From NCBI GenBank assembly GCA_041395905.1, contig JAWKZP010000005.1, positions 124,001 to 188,000 of the forward strand: a DNA stretch of 64,000 nucleotides, read 5' to 3'. The position numbers and the translations under genes were made by a program. Below, piece by piece: positions 49,025-58,134 of the stretch; the first letter of the stretch is position 1; the number at the start of each line of letters is the position of its first letter. The DNA is from UBA7803 sp041395905 (lineage in GTDB: Bacteria > Pseudomonadota > Gammaproteobacteria > Pseudomonadales > Azotimanducaceae). Under the pieces are notes generated by a model. That model saw nothing but the letters and a program-made list of their open reading frames with translations, searched no databases and was not told the origin of the DNA.

Positions 49025-51798
49025 GCGCGCTGCATGGACTCGATCTGCGCGGCCAGCGCTTTCAGGGTTGCCTGTGCCTCGGCCAGCTTCTGACGCTCCT
49101 TGTCGACGACCTCGGCGGGAGCCTTGGCCACGAAGCTGGCATTGCTGAGCTTGCCTTCCAGGCGCTTGACCTCCTGCTCCTTCCTGCCGAGCTCCTTGGC
49201 CAGCCGGCTCTTTTCGGCCTCAAGGTCGATCAGCCCGGCCAGCGGCACCATGACTCGCAGCTCGCCAACGAGCGCCAGCGCGTTGGCGGGCGGTTCGGTC
49301 TGCTCGTCGAGCCAGGTCAGGCTGTCGACGCGCGCCAGCTGCTGCACCAGCGATGCTGTTGCGCCAGCGAGCTCGCGGTCGCGGGCGTCCCCGCCCTGCA
49401 GCAGCACGCTGATGCTCTGGCTGGGTTTGATGCCGGCTTCGCCGCGAATGTTGCGCAGACCGTTGATGACGCCTTTGAGCCACTCCACCGCCGCGTCGGC
49501 CTCGGCGTCGGCAGGCAGATCGGCGGCCGATGGCCAGGGCTGCTGCATGATGGTGGGATGGCTGTTGCCGAGCAGCGGCGCCACTTCGCGCCAGATCGTT
49601 TCGGTGATGAACGGTACGATCGGGTGCGCCGCCCGAAGCAGCAGCTCCAGCACGGACAGCAGCGTGCGGCGCGTGCCGCGCAGCGCCGCCGGATCGGCCT
49701 CGTCGCGGTTCCACAGCAGCGGCTTGGTCAGTTCCAGGTACCAGTCGCAGTACTCGTGCCAGACGAAATCGTAGATGGTGTTGGCGTACAGATCGAACCG
49801 GTAGGTCTCCAGCGCGCGGTCGGACGCAGCCACCATGTGGTGGGCGCGCGACAGGATCCACCGATCCGGCAGGCTCAGCTCCGCCGGGCCCTCGAGGTCG
49901 GCGTCGGCGCAGTTCATCAGCACGAAGCGCGCTGCGTTCCACAGCTTGTTGCAGAAGTTGCGGTAGCCCTCGATGCGGTTCAGGTCGAAGCGCACGTCAC
50001 GGCCGGTACTGGCCAGGGCGCAGAACGTGAAACGCAGCGCGTCGGTGCCGTAGGAGGGGATGCCCTCGGGAAAGTCGCGCCGGGTGTTCTTCTCGATGCG
50101 CGGTGCCATCTGCGGCTGCGTCAGATTGGACGTGCGCTTTGCCAGCAGATCGTCGAGGCTGATCCCGTCGATGAGATCCAGCGGGTCGAGGCCGTTGCCC
50201 TTGGTCTTGGACATCTTCTGGCCTTCGGCATCGCGCACCAGGCCGTGAATGTAGACCTTTCGGAACGGCACCTCGCCCACGAACTTCAGGGTCATCATGA
50301 TCATCCGGGCGACCCAGAAGAAAATGATGTCGTGGCCGGTGACCAGCACGTTGGTGGGATGGTAGCGGGCCAGGTCGTCAGTCTCTTCGGGCCAGCCCAT
50401 GGTGCCGAAGGTCCACAGTGCCGAGGAGAACCAGGTTTCCAGCACGTCCGGGTCGCGACGCAGCGGCACGTCGGCGGCGATGGCGTGGCGCTCACGGACT
50501 TCCGTCTCGCTGCGGCCGACGTAGACCTGGCCGGCATCGTCGTACCAGGCCGGTATCTGGTGACCCCACCATTGCTGGCGCGAGATGCACCAGTCCTGGA
50601 TGTTGCGCATCCAGGCGAAGTAGACGTTTTCGTACTGCCTGGGTATGAACTCGATGTCACCGTTTTCCACCGCGGCGATGGCCGGCTCCGCCAGCGGCTG
50701 AATCTTCACGAACCATTGATCCGTGAGCAGCGGCTCGATCACCGCACCGGAGCGGTCGCCGCGGGGCACCATGAGCTTGTGGTCTTCCACCCGGTCAAGC
50801 AGGCCGAGCGCGTCGAGGTCGGCCACCACGCGTTTGCGCGCTTCGAACCGGTCGAACCCCCGATACGCCTCGGGCGCGTTGCCGTTGATGGTCGCGTCCG
50901 GGTTGAAGATGTTGATCAGCGGCAGCTCGTGGCGCGCGCCCAGCTCGTTGTCGTTGAAATCGTGCGCCGGCGTGATCTTGACGCAGCCGGTGCCGAACTC
51001 GCGATCGACGTAATCGTCGGCCACGATGGGAATTTCGCGGCCGCACAGCGGCAGCACGACCTTCTTGCCCACCAGATCGCTGTAGCGCTCGTCGTCTGGG
51101 TGCACGGCGACTGCCGTGTCTCCGAGCATGGTCTCCGGCCGGGTCGTTGCCACCACCAGGTAGTCGCTGCCGTCGCGGGTTCTGACGCCGCCGGCCAGGG
51201 GGTAGCGGAAGTGCCACAGGTGTCCCTGCTCTTCGTCGTTCTCAACCTCCAGATCGGAGATCGCCGTGCCCAGCGCCGGATCCCAGTTGACGAGACGCTG
51301 GCCGCGATAGATCAGACCTTCCTCGAACAGGCGCACGAACACTTCGAGCACGGCACGGGAGAAGCCCTCGTCCATCGTGAAGCGTTCGCGCGACCAGTCC
51401 AGAGACGAGCCCATGCGGCGCAGCTGTCGTGAGATGCTGTCGCCTGACTGGGCCTTCCAGTCCCAGACCCGCTCCACGAAGGCCTCGCGGCCGATGTCGT
51501 AGCGGGTCTTGCCTTCGGCATTCAGCTGACGCTCGACCAGCATCTGGGTGGCGATTCCGGCATGGTCCGTACCCATCTGCCACAGCGTACGGTCGCCCTT
51601 CATGCGGTGGTGGCGGATCAGCGCGTCCATGAGCGTGTGCTGAAACGCATGGCCCATGTGCAGGCTGCCGGTCACGTTGGGCGGCGGAATGACGATGCAG
51701 TACGAAGGCCCGTTGCCTGCGGGCGCAAAATAGTTGGCTTTCTCCCACTCCGCGTACAGCGACTGCTCGATGCTGTGGGGGTCGAAGCTATGCTCCAT
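49021..51798 (-). CDS. valS: Valyl-tRNA synthetase
   Basis: A 925-residue class Ia aminoacyl-tRNA synthetase. HIGH-type motif in PPPNVTGSLHMGHAFQHT, an editing (CP1) domain with ATTRPETMLGDTAVAVHP, the KMSKS motif as KMSKTKGNGLDPLDLI, an anticodon-binding helical domain, and the C-terminal ValS coiled coil (LEAEKSRLAKELGRKEQEVKRL). All parts are present. The start overlaps the upstream unknown gene by 11 bases. Confidence 0.96.
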   Translation of the reverse strand: MEHSFDPHSIEQSLYAEWEKANYFAPAGNGPSYCIVIPPPNVTGSLHMGHAFQHTLMDALIRHHRMKGDRTLWQMGTDHAGIATQMLVERQLNAEGKTRYDIGREAFVERVWDWKAQSGDSISRQLRRMGSSLDWSRERFTMDEGFSRAVLEVFVRLFEEGLIYRGQRLVNWDPALGTAISDLEVENDEEQGHLWHFRYPLAGGVRTRDGSDYLVVATTRPETMLGDTAVAVHPDDERYSDLVGKKVVLPLCGREIPIVADDYVDREFGTGCVKITPAHDFNDNELGARHELPLINIFNPDATINGNAPEAYRGFDRFEARKRVVADLDALGLLDRVEDHKLMVPRGDRSGAVIEPLLTDQWFVKIQPLAEPAIAAVENGDIEFIPRQYENVYFAWMRNIQDWCISRQQWWGHQIPAWYDDAGQVYVGRSETEVRERHAIAADVPLRRDPDVLETWFSSALWTFGTMGWPEETDDLARYHPTNVLVTGHDIIFFWVARMIMMTLKFVGEVPFRKVYIHGLVRDAEGQKMSKTKGNGLDPLDLIDGISLDDLLAKRTSNLTQPQMAPRIEKNTRRDFPEGIPSYGTDALRFTFCALASTGRDVRFDLNRIEGYRNFCNKLWNAARFVLMNCADADLEGPAELSLPDRWILSRAHHMVAASDRALETYRFDLYANTIYDFVWHEYCDWYLELTKPLLWNRDEADPAALRGTRRTLLSVLELLLRAAHPIVPFITETIWREVAPLLGNSHPTIMQQPWPSAADLPADAEADAAVEWLKGVINGLRNIRGEAGIKPSQSISVLLQGGDARDRELAGATASLVQQLARVDSLTWLDEQTEPPANALALVGELRVMVPLAGLIDLEAEKSRLAKELGRKEQEVKRLEGKLSNASFVAKAPAEVVDKERQKLAEAQATLKALAAQIESMQRA

Positions 51799-52549
51799 GG
51801 GAGTCCTCGGTCGGGGAAGTGTCTATCAGTCGGGCCTGAACGTGATCGCTGATCTCGGCGCGCAGGGCGTCGAGCAGGCTCGACCGCAGGCTGTCCAGAT
51901 TGTCGTTGATGGTGTCGCGCAGCCAGCGCGTGAGCGTGCTGTCGATGCGCACGCGCAGCGCATCGTTGAGTGCGTCGGTGTCGTCCGGAGTCCAGCGCGT
52001 ACGATTGTCGTCGATGGCATCGCGTGCCTTCTCGAGAATCTGCTCGGTGCTGACGCGCCAGTCGTCGGAAAGCAGGGCGCGGAACAGGCTGTCGTCCAGG
52101 ATCGGTTGCGCGCGCGTGACGGTGTCGTCGCTGGCAGGCCGCCCGGCTGCTACGGACCGGTCTTCGTCCTCGTAGCGCTTGACATCAGCGGTTTGCTTCG
52201 TCTCCGGCGCCCGTGGCTGCAGCCGCGCGGACAGGGCCTCGTAGCTCAGCGGTTCCAGGCGCTGCGCGAGCTTGTGTGCGGCCTCCCTGTCGGGCGCTCC
52301 CGTTCGCCCATCCGCGGGTGACGGATCTGCGCCCTTGCGGTCGTGCTCGAACGGTTCCGCCGCGATGTCGGGATCGGGCTCGACGAAATCGTCGAGCAAC
52401 GGCACGTCGTCGGCGGCCGTGGGTTCCCCCGCCGGCGCGGGCCCTGCCGGGTCGCGCAGGTTCTGCTCTTCGCCGGTGAGCAGTGAGCGGATGGATTCCA
52501 GATCGCCGAGAAGGGCGTTGGGGTCCTTGTCGCTGGTGCGGTCCGTCAT
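51788..52549 (-). CDS. Conserved-position protein of unknown function between holC and valS
   Basis: A 253-residue, strongly acidic soluble protein. The first ~170 residues are low-complexity and probably disordered (Pro, Asp, Glu and Ala rich). The last ~85 are predicted helical (DDSLFRALLSDDWRVSTEQI..., 'DNLDSLRSSLLDALRAEISDHVQ'). I recognise no family. It is translationally coupled on both sides (4-base overlap with holC, 11 with valS), and an uncharacterised gene often stands here in gammaproteobacteria. A role with HolC or the clamp loader is only a guess from position. Confidence 0.75.
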   Translation of the reverse strand: MTDRTSDKDPNALLGDLESIRSLLTGEEQNLRDPAGPAPAGEPTAADDVPLLDDFVEPDPDIAAEPFEHDRKGADPSPADGRTGAPDREAAHKLAQRLEPLSYEALSARLQPRAPETKQTADVKRYEDEDRSVAAGRPASDDTVTRAQPILDDSLFRALLSDDWRVSTEQILEKARDAIDDNRTRWTPDDTDALNDALRVRIDSTLTRWLRDTINDNLDSLRSSLLDALRAEISDHVQARLIDTSPTEDSHGA

Positions 52550-52980
52550 GTTCCTTCCCAGTCGCTGAGCTCGTGATGGAACAGAGGGTAACCGCGATCG
52601 CGATAGAACTTGTAGCGCGCGCGACCCTGTTCGCGCGTGGCGCCGACGACGATCTCGGCGACCCGTTCGAAACGCCCGAAAAAGCCCGGAATCTCGCCTC
52701 CCAGATTGATCAGCACGCCGTCCGGAGCGGCCGGCTGTGACCAGCCCAGCACCAGCGGGGCGGCAGCGCCGTCGGTCTGGTGCTCGCTGCGGTGGGGAAT
52801 GAATCGATGTTCGGGATACTGCCAGAGACGGTCGTCCAGCTCCGCCGCCGCTGCCGCGTCGTCGACGTGAATGTGCACGGCGCTGCCCGAGGCCACCGCC
52901 CGCACGGCGAGCCGACAGGCGAAGCGCTGCGCCGCCTGCAGATCGACGTCTTCGAGAACATAGAAATCGACCCGGGTCAT
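52546..52980 (-). CDS. holC: DNA polymerase III chi subunit
   Basis: A 144-residue protein of the HolC family: starts MTRVDFYVLEDVDLQ, then 'AAQRFACRLAVRAVASGSAVHIHVDD', 'LDDRLWQYPEHRFIPH', 'LINLGGEIPGFFGRFERVAEIV' and 'GRARYKFYRDRGYPLFHHEL'. Chi binds SSB and, through psi, the clamp loader. The ATG at 52980 overlaps the pepA stop by 4 bases. The likely psi partner is the holD-like gene at 28737. Confidence 0.93.
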   Translation of the reverse strand: MTRVDFYVLEDVDLQAAQRFACRLAVRAVASGSAVHIHVDDAAAAAELDDRLWQYPEHRFIPHRSEHQTDGAAAPLVLGWSQPAAPDGVLINLGGEIPGFFGRFERVAEIVVGATREQGRARYKFYRDRGYPLFHHELSDWEGT

Positions 52981-54443
52981 CGGCCTGCGTGCTGGCACAG
53001 ATAACGGAACAGAAGCCCCACGGGGCGGCCGGTCGCGCCTTTCACCGTGGGGTTGGGGAGCGCCGTGCCCGCCACGTCGAGGTGCGCCCAACGCTGTCCC
53101 TGCACGAAGCGCGACAGAAAGCAGGCTGCGGTGATGGAGCTGGCTCCCGGCCCAGCGATGTTGGGCAGGTCGGCATGCTCGCTCTTGAGCACCTCCTGAT
53201 ACTCGTCCCAGATCGGCATCCGCCAGGCCCGGTCGCCGCTCCACTCACCGGCCTCGAGCAGGTCGGCCGCGAGCCTGTCGTCGCTGCTGAACATTCCCGA
53301 GGCGTGGATCCCGAGCGCGGTGATGATGGCGCCGGTGAGGGTGGCCACGTCGATGATCACGTCCGGCTTGAAGCGCTCGACCGCGTAGGACAGCGCGTCG
53401 CACAGCACCAGGCGGCCCTCCGCGTCGGTGTTGAGGATTTCGACGGTCTTGCCCGAATGGGTGGTGACGATGTCTCCGGGCCGGGTCGCCTTGCCGCTCG
53501 GCATGTTCTCGGCTGCCGCTACGATGGTGACCAGGTTGATGGGCAGGCGCGCTTCGATGGCCGCCAGAGTCGCGCCCAGCACGCTCGCGCCGCCGCACAT
53601 GTCGTACTTCATCTCGTGCATGTTGGCCGGCGGCTTCAGGCTGATGCCGCCGGTGTCGAAGGTGATGGCCTTGCCCACCAGGGCAACGGGGGCGGCCCCT
53701 CGGCGACCGCCCCGATACTCGATCACGATCATGCGTCCGGGCGTGTCGCTACCCTGGCTCACCGCGAGGAACGCGCCCATCCCGAGCTCGCGCATGCGCC
53801 GCTCGTCGAGCGCCGATACCTTGACCCGGTCGTTGCGGGCCAGCTTGCGGGCCTGACGCAGCAGATAGCCCGGGTTGCATACGTTGGGCGGCTGATTGCC
53901 CAGGTCCCGGGCGAGGTCCATTCCGGCCTGCAGAGCGTTGGCGTCTGCTACCGCGCGCTGGACCGTGGTCCGGTTGCGCGCGTCGGCGTGCACCTGCACG
54001 GTTCGCAGCTTCAGGCCGGGTTCGGTGCTGCCGCTCTTGTACTCGGAGAACTCGTACAGAGCACTCGCCAACGCCGCCAGGCCGGTGCTGACGCGCCATG
54101 CCAGATCACGGTCGCTCACCTGCGTGGCGTGCAGCGTCCAGACGGCGCGGGCGACCGGAACGCTCTTCAGGGCACGCGCGGCGGTGGTGACGATTTTGCG
54201 GTACTGAGTCTCGCTGACCGTCGCGTCGGCACCGCCTGCAATGAGCAGCCGTTCGATCCTGCTGCGTCCGTCGAGGGCCAGCAGCAGCACCTTGCCGGGC
54301 TGATCGGTGAAATCCCGGATCGCCGCATCGAACCATTTCAGCGCGTCCGCGGCGCGTGCGAGCTTGCGCGCTTCCGACAGGCTCGCGACCAGGCAGGGGG
54401 TCGCGAGCTCGCTCAGGGTTCCGGTCCTGGTGGTGTACTTCAT
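52977..54443 (-). CDS. pepA: Leucyl aminopeptidase (PepA, M17)
   Basis: A 488-residue M17 zinc/manganese aminopeptidase, hexameric in relatives. Metal and catalytic motifs: VGKAITFDTGGISLKP (Lys and Asp), MKYDMCGGASVLG and NTDAEGRLVLCDAL. It removes N-terminal residues, and in E. coli also acts as a DNA-binding architectural factor. GGGAAG precedes ATG 54443, which begins MKYTTRTGTLSEL. It is the first gene of pepA-holC-unknown-valS-nuclease, all coupled by short overlaps. Confidence 0.95.
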   Translation of the reverse strand: MKYTTRTGTLSELATPCLVASLSEARKLARAADALKWFDAAIRDFTDQPGKVLLLALDGRSRIERLLIAGGADATVSETQYRKIVTTAARALKSVPVARAVWTLHATQVSDRDLAWRVSTGLAALASALYEFSEYKSGSTEPGLKLRTVQVHADARNRTTVQRAVADANALQAGMDLARDLGNQPPNVCNPGYLLRQARKLARNDRVKVSALDERRMRELGMGAFLAVSQGSDTPGRMIVIEYRGGRRGAAPVALVGKAITFDTGGISLKPPANMHEMKYDMCGGASVLGATLAAIEARLPINLVTIVAAAENMPSGKATRPGDIVTTHSGKTVEILNTDAEGRLVLCDALSYAVERFKPDVIIDVATLTGAIITALGIHASGMFSSDDRLAADLLEAGEWSGDRAWRMPIWDEYQEVLKSEHADLPNIAGPGASSITAACFLSRFVQGQRWAHLDVAGTALPNPTVKGATGRPVGLLFRYLCQHAGR

Positions 54444-54527
54444 GCTTCCCGTGCTCTTGGTGTCCGCGCGCGATTCTAAATTAAAACAAGGACTTGGCAT
54501 ACGGCGACAGCACCGCTGCCGGTGCGT

Positions 54528-55010
54528 TCAGGTGCTCGGAAGCCTCACCACATGGGTACCCGAGGCCAGATCGGACCAGCCGCGTCGATCGCGACGGAAC
54601 AGTATCCAGAGGTAGCCGAGCCCGGCGCACAGGAATGCGGGGATCGCCACGAAGAAGCGTATGGTCACCTGCCGCAGCGTCAGCGGTCCGCCCTGGTCGG
54701 GGACGATGGCCAGGTGCCAGGCGAGCATGCCGAGCGTCTGGCCGCGGGTCAGCCAGAAGAACACGAAGAACCCGTACAGCTCCAGAAACAGCAGCGTCTG
54801 AACGGCGGCACCGATCACAGCGCGGTCGGCGATCAGCACCAGTATGTAGATCGTGGTCATCCACAGGGCGATCACCAGCAGCGCGTCGTAGATCATCGCG
54901 CCCAGGCGCCGCAGCAGGCCCGCCGGCGGCACGCCGGCACCTGCCAGGGCTCCGCGGGGGCCGGAGTGGTCGCCCCCTGTGCGGTCAGAAGTAGGCAAGG
55001 TGCTCGGCAA
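54528..55010 (-). CDS. RDD family membrane protein
   Basis: About 160 residues. An N-terminal polar stretch precedes the RDD domain: LLRRLGAMIYDALLVIALWM, a second helix after 'AVIGAAVQTLLFLELYGFF', the signature FWLTRGQTLGMLAWHLAIV, and a third helix near 'RFFVAIPAFLCAGLGYLWIL'. RDD proteins are small membrane proteins of mostly unknown function, some linked to ion exchange. The start is uncertain: TTG 55010 overlaps the upstream gene by 26 bases, and a downstream GTG before PPAGLLRR is possible. The 84-base gap to pepA shows nothing. Confidence 0.8.
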   Translation of the reverse strand: MPSTLPTSDRTGGDHSGPRGALAGAGVPPAGLLRRLGAMIYDALLVIALWMTTIYILVLIADRAVIGAAVQTLLFLELYGFFVFFWLTRGQTLGMLAWHLAIVPDQGGPLTLRQVTIRFFVAIPAFLCAGLGYLWILFRRDRRGWSDLASGTHVVRLPST

Positions 55011-56442
55011 CCCGCACTGACCTGCCGCAGAACTCTTCCTGCGTCATCGCCTGCAGGGTGTCCGGATCCTCGCAGTTGGCCCAGGTACGCCGCCCGTCGG
55101 GCAGCAGGCAGGTCAGATGACCGACGGTGGGGCCCTCGGCGCCATACATCACGGTGTAGCTCTCCACGGTGGCGTCACCGGTGAACTCCAGCGTGACCTC
55201 GCGGCGCGGCGTCGCGTCCACCTGCGCCTGCAGATCCTCGTGACGGAATGCCCGGCTCGGTGGCTCAGCCGAATAGACCCCGAAGGCGTGCTTGGTGAGA
55301 TAGCCGCCATTGGCTGTGATCAGGCAGCGGGCATCGCGCTGCTCGCGCAGCAGTTCCACCGCGCGCGCGATCGAATGCATGACGTAGTTGTTGAGGGGGC
55401 CGCCGGCGAACGTCAGCCCGCCGGTGATGGTCAGCGGGCGGCTGGTGTCGAGCCCGAGCTCCCGCGCCGCCACCTGGACCGCCACCGGGAAGCAGCTGTA
55501 CACGTCCACCATGTCCAGATCCGCCGCCGTGAGCCCGGCGAGCTCCAGCGCGCGGCGCCCGGCGATGCGGATGGCAGGGGAGCTGTACAGGTTGTCCCGG
55601 TTCGATACGTAGTAGTGATCGTGGGCATCGGTGCCGGCCCAGGGGTAGATCCAGCGATCCTCGGGTATGCCCAGGCTGCGCGCCCGGGACGTGGAGCACA
55701 TGATCAGTGCCGCGCCCTGATCGACGTTGTTGTTGGAGTTCATCAGCTTGGGGTAGGGGAACGAAACGGGCCGGTTGAACGCGGACAGGGTGCGGATCTC
55801 CGCTGCGCTTCTGGCTTCCCGAATCCAGGCGTGGGGATTACCCGCAGCGACCCGGCTGAAGCTTGCCCAGAGCTCGGAGATACGTTCCAGGTGACCCTGC
55901 ACGGACTCACCCAGATGGTAGCGCAGCGCGTTCTCGAACATGGGATAGAGCTGAATCGGCTGGCCGATGCGCATGGCCTTCTCGGCCTCGTGGCGCATGT
56001 CCTTGTCTTCGCCGATCATGCGGTCCGGGGTGCCGGTCTGCTCGGTCCATTGCAGCTTGTAGCCGGCCCGGCGCGCCTTGGCCTGGGTGTTGCCGCACTC
56101 GGCACCCGTGATGATCACCACATCCTGGGCGCCGCTCTGAATGTCCAGTGCCGTCTGATTGACCACCGATTGGACGAAGTTGCCCCCGAACGGCGTCAGG
56201 ACCGTTTCGGCGCCGGGATTGGCTATGGCTTCGGCCACCGCGCGGGCGGGGTTCTGATACGGCCAGATGCCGCGGATGACGCGCACCGAGCCTGCTTCCG
56301 TGAGCAGTTTCGGGCAGCCGGCATCTTCTGCGGCCGCGCGGACCGCGTCGATCATCAGCGCCAGCGGTTCCTTGCCGGCAGCCGGATCGTCGATACGCTG
56401 CTCCAGCTGGGCAACGCCGACGAGTATTGGGGTCTCGCTCAT
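54985..56442 (-). CDS. Thiolase-like acetyl-CoA acetyltransferase family protein (SCP2-thiolase type)
   Basis: A 485-residue thiolase-fold protein that starts MSETPILVGVAQLEQR. Visible: VVIITGAECGNTQAKARR at the nucleophile position, 'MVDVYSCFPVAVQVAARELG', 'TITGGLTFAGGPLNNYVMHSIA' and 'LITANGGYLTKHAFGVYS', all typical of the longer acetyltransferase or thiolase-like family with an OB-like C-terminal domain ('TLEFTGDATVESYTVMYG'). The classical thiolase Cys motif is not obvious, so the exact reaction is unknown; acyl-CoA or sterol side-chain metabolism is possible. Divergent from nhaA; the 111-base gap has a CATAAT/TATTAT -10-like box usable in either direction. Confidence 0.8.
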   Translation of the reverse strand: MSETPILVGVAQLEQRIDDPAAGKEPLALMIDAVRAAAEDAGCPKLLTEAGSVRVIRGIWPYQNPARAVAEAIANPGAETVLTPFGGNFVQSVVNQTALDIQSGAQDVVIITGAECGNTQAKARRAGYKLQWTEQTGTPDRMIGEDKDMRHEAEKAMRIGQPIQLYPMFENALRYHLGESVQGHLERISELWASFSRVAAGNPHAWIREARSAAEIRTLSAFNRPVSFPYPKLMNSNNNVDQGAALIMCSTSRARSLGIPEDRWIYPWAGTDAHDHYYVSNRDNLYSSPAIRIAGRRALELAGLTAADLDMVDVYSCFPVAVQVAARELGLDTSRPLTITGGLTFAGGPLNNYVMHSIARAVELLREQRDARCLITANGGYLTKHAFGVYSAEPPSRAFRHEDLQAQVDATPRREVTLEFTGDATVESYTVMYGAEGPTVGHLTCLLPDGRRTWANCEDPDTLQAMTQEEFCGRSVRVAEHLAYF

Positions 56443-56553
56443 GAACCTCTCCGCCCGAATTCAACGAGGCGGCATAATACCGAAAACCCCCTGCGCCGGG
56501 GTAACCTCTGGCAAAGTAGACGACCGTGATTCCGCGAGGGCTGCAATACAGAC

Positions 56554-57795
56554 ATGAGCACTGACGGCAACGACGGCCTGAACGGCCCGGAGAAGATTGT
56601 CGACAAGGCGGCCAGCGTGCTGCTGACGTCGCTGCGGGAGTTTGTAAAGCTCGAGTCGGCAAGCGGCATTCTCCTAGGCGCCTCCGCGGTGCTGGCGATG
56701 CTGATCGCCAACTCGCCGCTGGATCGGTACTACGATCTGTTGATTGCGACGCCGGTGGAGATCCGTGTCGGCGATTTCGGCATCGACAAGCCGCTGATCC
56801 TGTGGATCAACGACGGCCTGATGGCGCTGTTCTTTTTTCTCGTCGGCCTCGAGCTCAAACGTGAGGTGCTGGAGGGCGAGCTGTCCGACGTACGTCAGAT
56901 CACGCTGCCCGCGATTGGCGCCGTCGGCGGCATGCTGGTACCTGCTGGCATTTATGCCGCATTCAACTGGGGCGACGCGCACGCAATGCAGGGCTGGGCG
57001 ATTCCGGCGGCCACGGACATAGCATTCGCGCTCGGAGTCCTGAGCCTGCTGGGCGACCGGGTACCCACCGCGCTCAAGGTGTTTCTGGTCACCATCGCGA
57101 TATTCGACGACCTGGGCGCGATTCTGATCATCGCGTTCTTCTACACGGGCAACCTGTCGCTGTTGTCCCTGCTGGTCGGCGGCCTGTGCCTGCTGCCGCT
57201 GTGGTATCTGAACCGGCGCGGTGTCACCGAACTCGTGCCCTATCTGCTGATCGGTCTGGTCATGTGGGTTGCGGTGCTGAAGTCCGGTGTGCACGCGACG
57301 CTGGCCGGCGTCGTGCTGGCCATGTTCATTCCCATGCGTTCACCCCGTGATCCGGACGCCTCACCATTGAAGGACCTCGAGCACGATCTGCATCCGGCGG
57401 TGGCCTACGGCATTCTGCCCATGTTCGCGTTCGCCAACGCGGGAATCTCGCTCTCGGGGGTCGGGCTGGATTTTCTGCTGCACCCGGTGTCGCTTGGCAT
57501 CGCCCTGGGACTGTTCCTCGGCAAGCAGCTGGGCGTGTTCGGCCTGTGCTGGCTGGCCGTTCAGCTCAGGCTCGCAAAACTTCCGGCAGGGGTCGGTTGG
57601 GGCGCCATCTACGGCGTCGCGCTGCTGTGCGGCGTCGGCTTCACCATGAGCCTGTTCATCGGCTCGCTGGCGTTCGAGCACAGTCAGGTGAACCAGCTGT
57701 TCGACGAACGCCTCGGCATCATCGCCGGCTCGCTGGTAGCGGGGCTCGCCGGCTATCTGGTGCTGCGCTGGGTACTGCCGCGGCGTCGGGCTTGA
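56554..57795 (+). CDS. nhaA: Na+/H+ antiporter NhaA
   Basis: A 413-residue inner-membrane antiporter with about 12 hydrophobic helices. Conserved features: LILWINDGLMALFFFLVGLELKRE, 'PAATDIAFALGVLSLLG', the paired Asp of the ion site in AIFDDLGAILIIAFFY, and the helix-XI region GVGFTMSLFIGSLAFE. It expels Na+ using the proton gradient. It is convergent with the nqr/CBS/cytochrome operon, 11 bases apart, where a GAGGC/GCCTC hairpin (57794-57808) may end both transcripts. Confidence 0.95.
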   Translation: MSTDGNDGLNGPEKIVDKAASVLLTSLREFVKLESASGILLGASAVLAMLIANSPLDRYYDLLIATPVEIRVGDFGIDKPLILWINDGLMALFFFLVGLELKREVLEGELSDVRQITLPAIGAVGGMLVPAGIYAAFNWGDAHAMQGWAIPAATDIAFALGVLSLLGDRVPTALKVFLVTIAIFDDLGAILIIAFFYTGNLSLLSLLVGGLCLLPLWYLNRRGVTELVPYLLIGLVMWVAVLKSGVHATLAGVVLAMFIPMRSPRDPDASPLKDLEHDLHPAVAYGILPMFAFANAGISLSGVGLDFLLHPVSLGIALGLFLGKQLGVFGLCWLAVQLRLAKLPAGVGWGAIYGVALLCGVGFTMSLFIGSLAFEHSQVNQLFDERLGIIAGSLVAGLAGYLVLRWVLPRRRA

Positions 57796-57806
57796 GGCGC
57801 CCGGCC

Positions 57807-58101
57807 TCAGGAGCCGCCGGCTGCGCTGAGACGTTTCGCCAGGGCGTTCAGGGTCGCATCGCTGGTGTCGGTCAGGCTCAGCGGCGGGTGCCGCGCGCGA
57901 GCCGTCGAGAATGCTGCGGATGGCGGCGGCCAGCGCCTCTGGATCCTTGCCCGTGAGTGCCGCGGGACCCTGGTGACAGGTGCCGCAGCCTGCGGCCAGC
58001 GCGTCGATCCGGGCAGAATCCGGCTCGGCGCCCGTGGCGGCGCCGCATCCGGCGGCCGCCAGCAGCAGCACGCCGGTCAATGTGGAACGAAGTCTCGTCA
58101 T
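57807..58101 (-). pseudogene. Small c-type cytochrome, interrupted by a one-base frameshift
   Basis: AAGGAGCTGAA precedes ATG 58101. The protein has a signal peptide or lipobox-like end (VLLLAAAGCGA) and one heme site, GCGTCHQGP. The helix 'GKDPEALAAAIRSILDGSR' follows. In the same frame the sequence then turns into an unrelated Arg-rich stretch running antisense through nhaA to 57361. Skipping one base in the CGCGCGCG run at 57892-57899 restores a typical cytochrome end (HPPLSLTDTSDATLNALAKRL) with a stop at 57807, giving about 97 residues. It could be a true pseudogene or a sequencing error. It follows the CBS gene by 33 bases in the nqr transcription unit. Confidence 0.7.
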
Positions 58102-58134
58102 TTCAGCTCCTTGAATCCCTGTGGGGGGGACGTT

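Noticed and set aside
49558..51432. 624-codon plus-strand frame opposite valS
   Set aside because: ValS on the minus strand is complete with HIGH and KMSKS motifs; this frame has no recognisable feature.
57361..57806. Long C-terminal continuation of the cytochrome c frame antisense to nhaA
   Set aside because: Sequence after the CG run is Arg/Gln-rich and lies opposite conserved NhaA helices; a frameshift explains it better than a 246-residue cytochrome.
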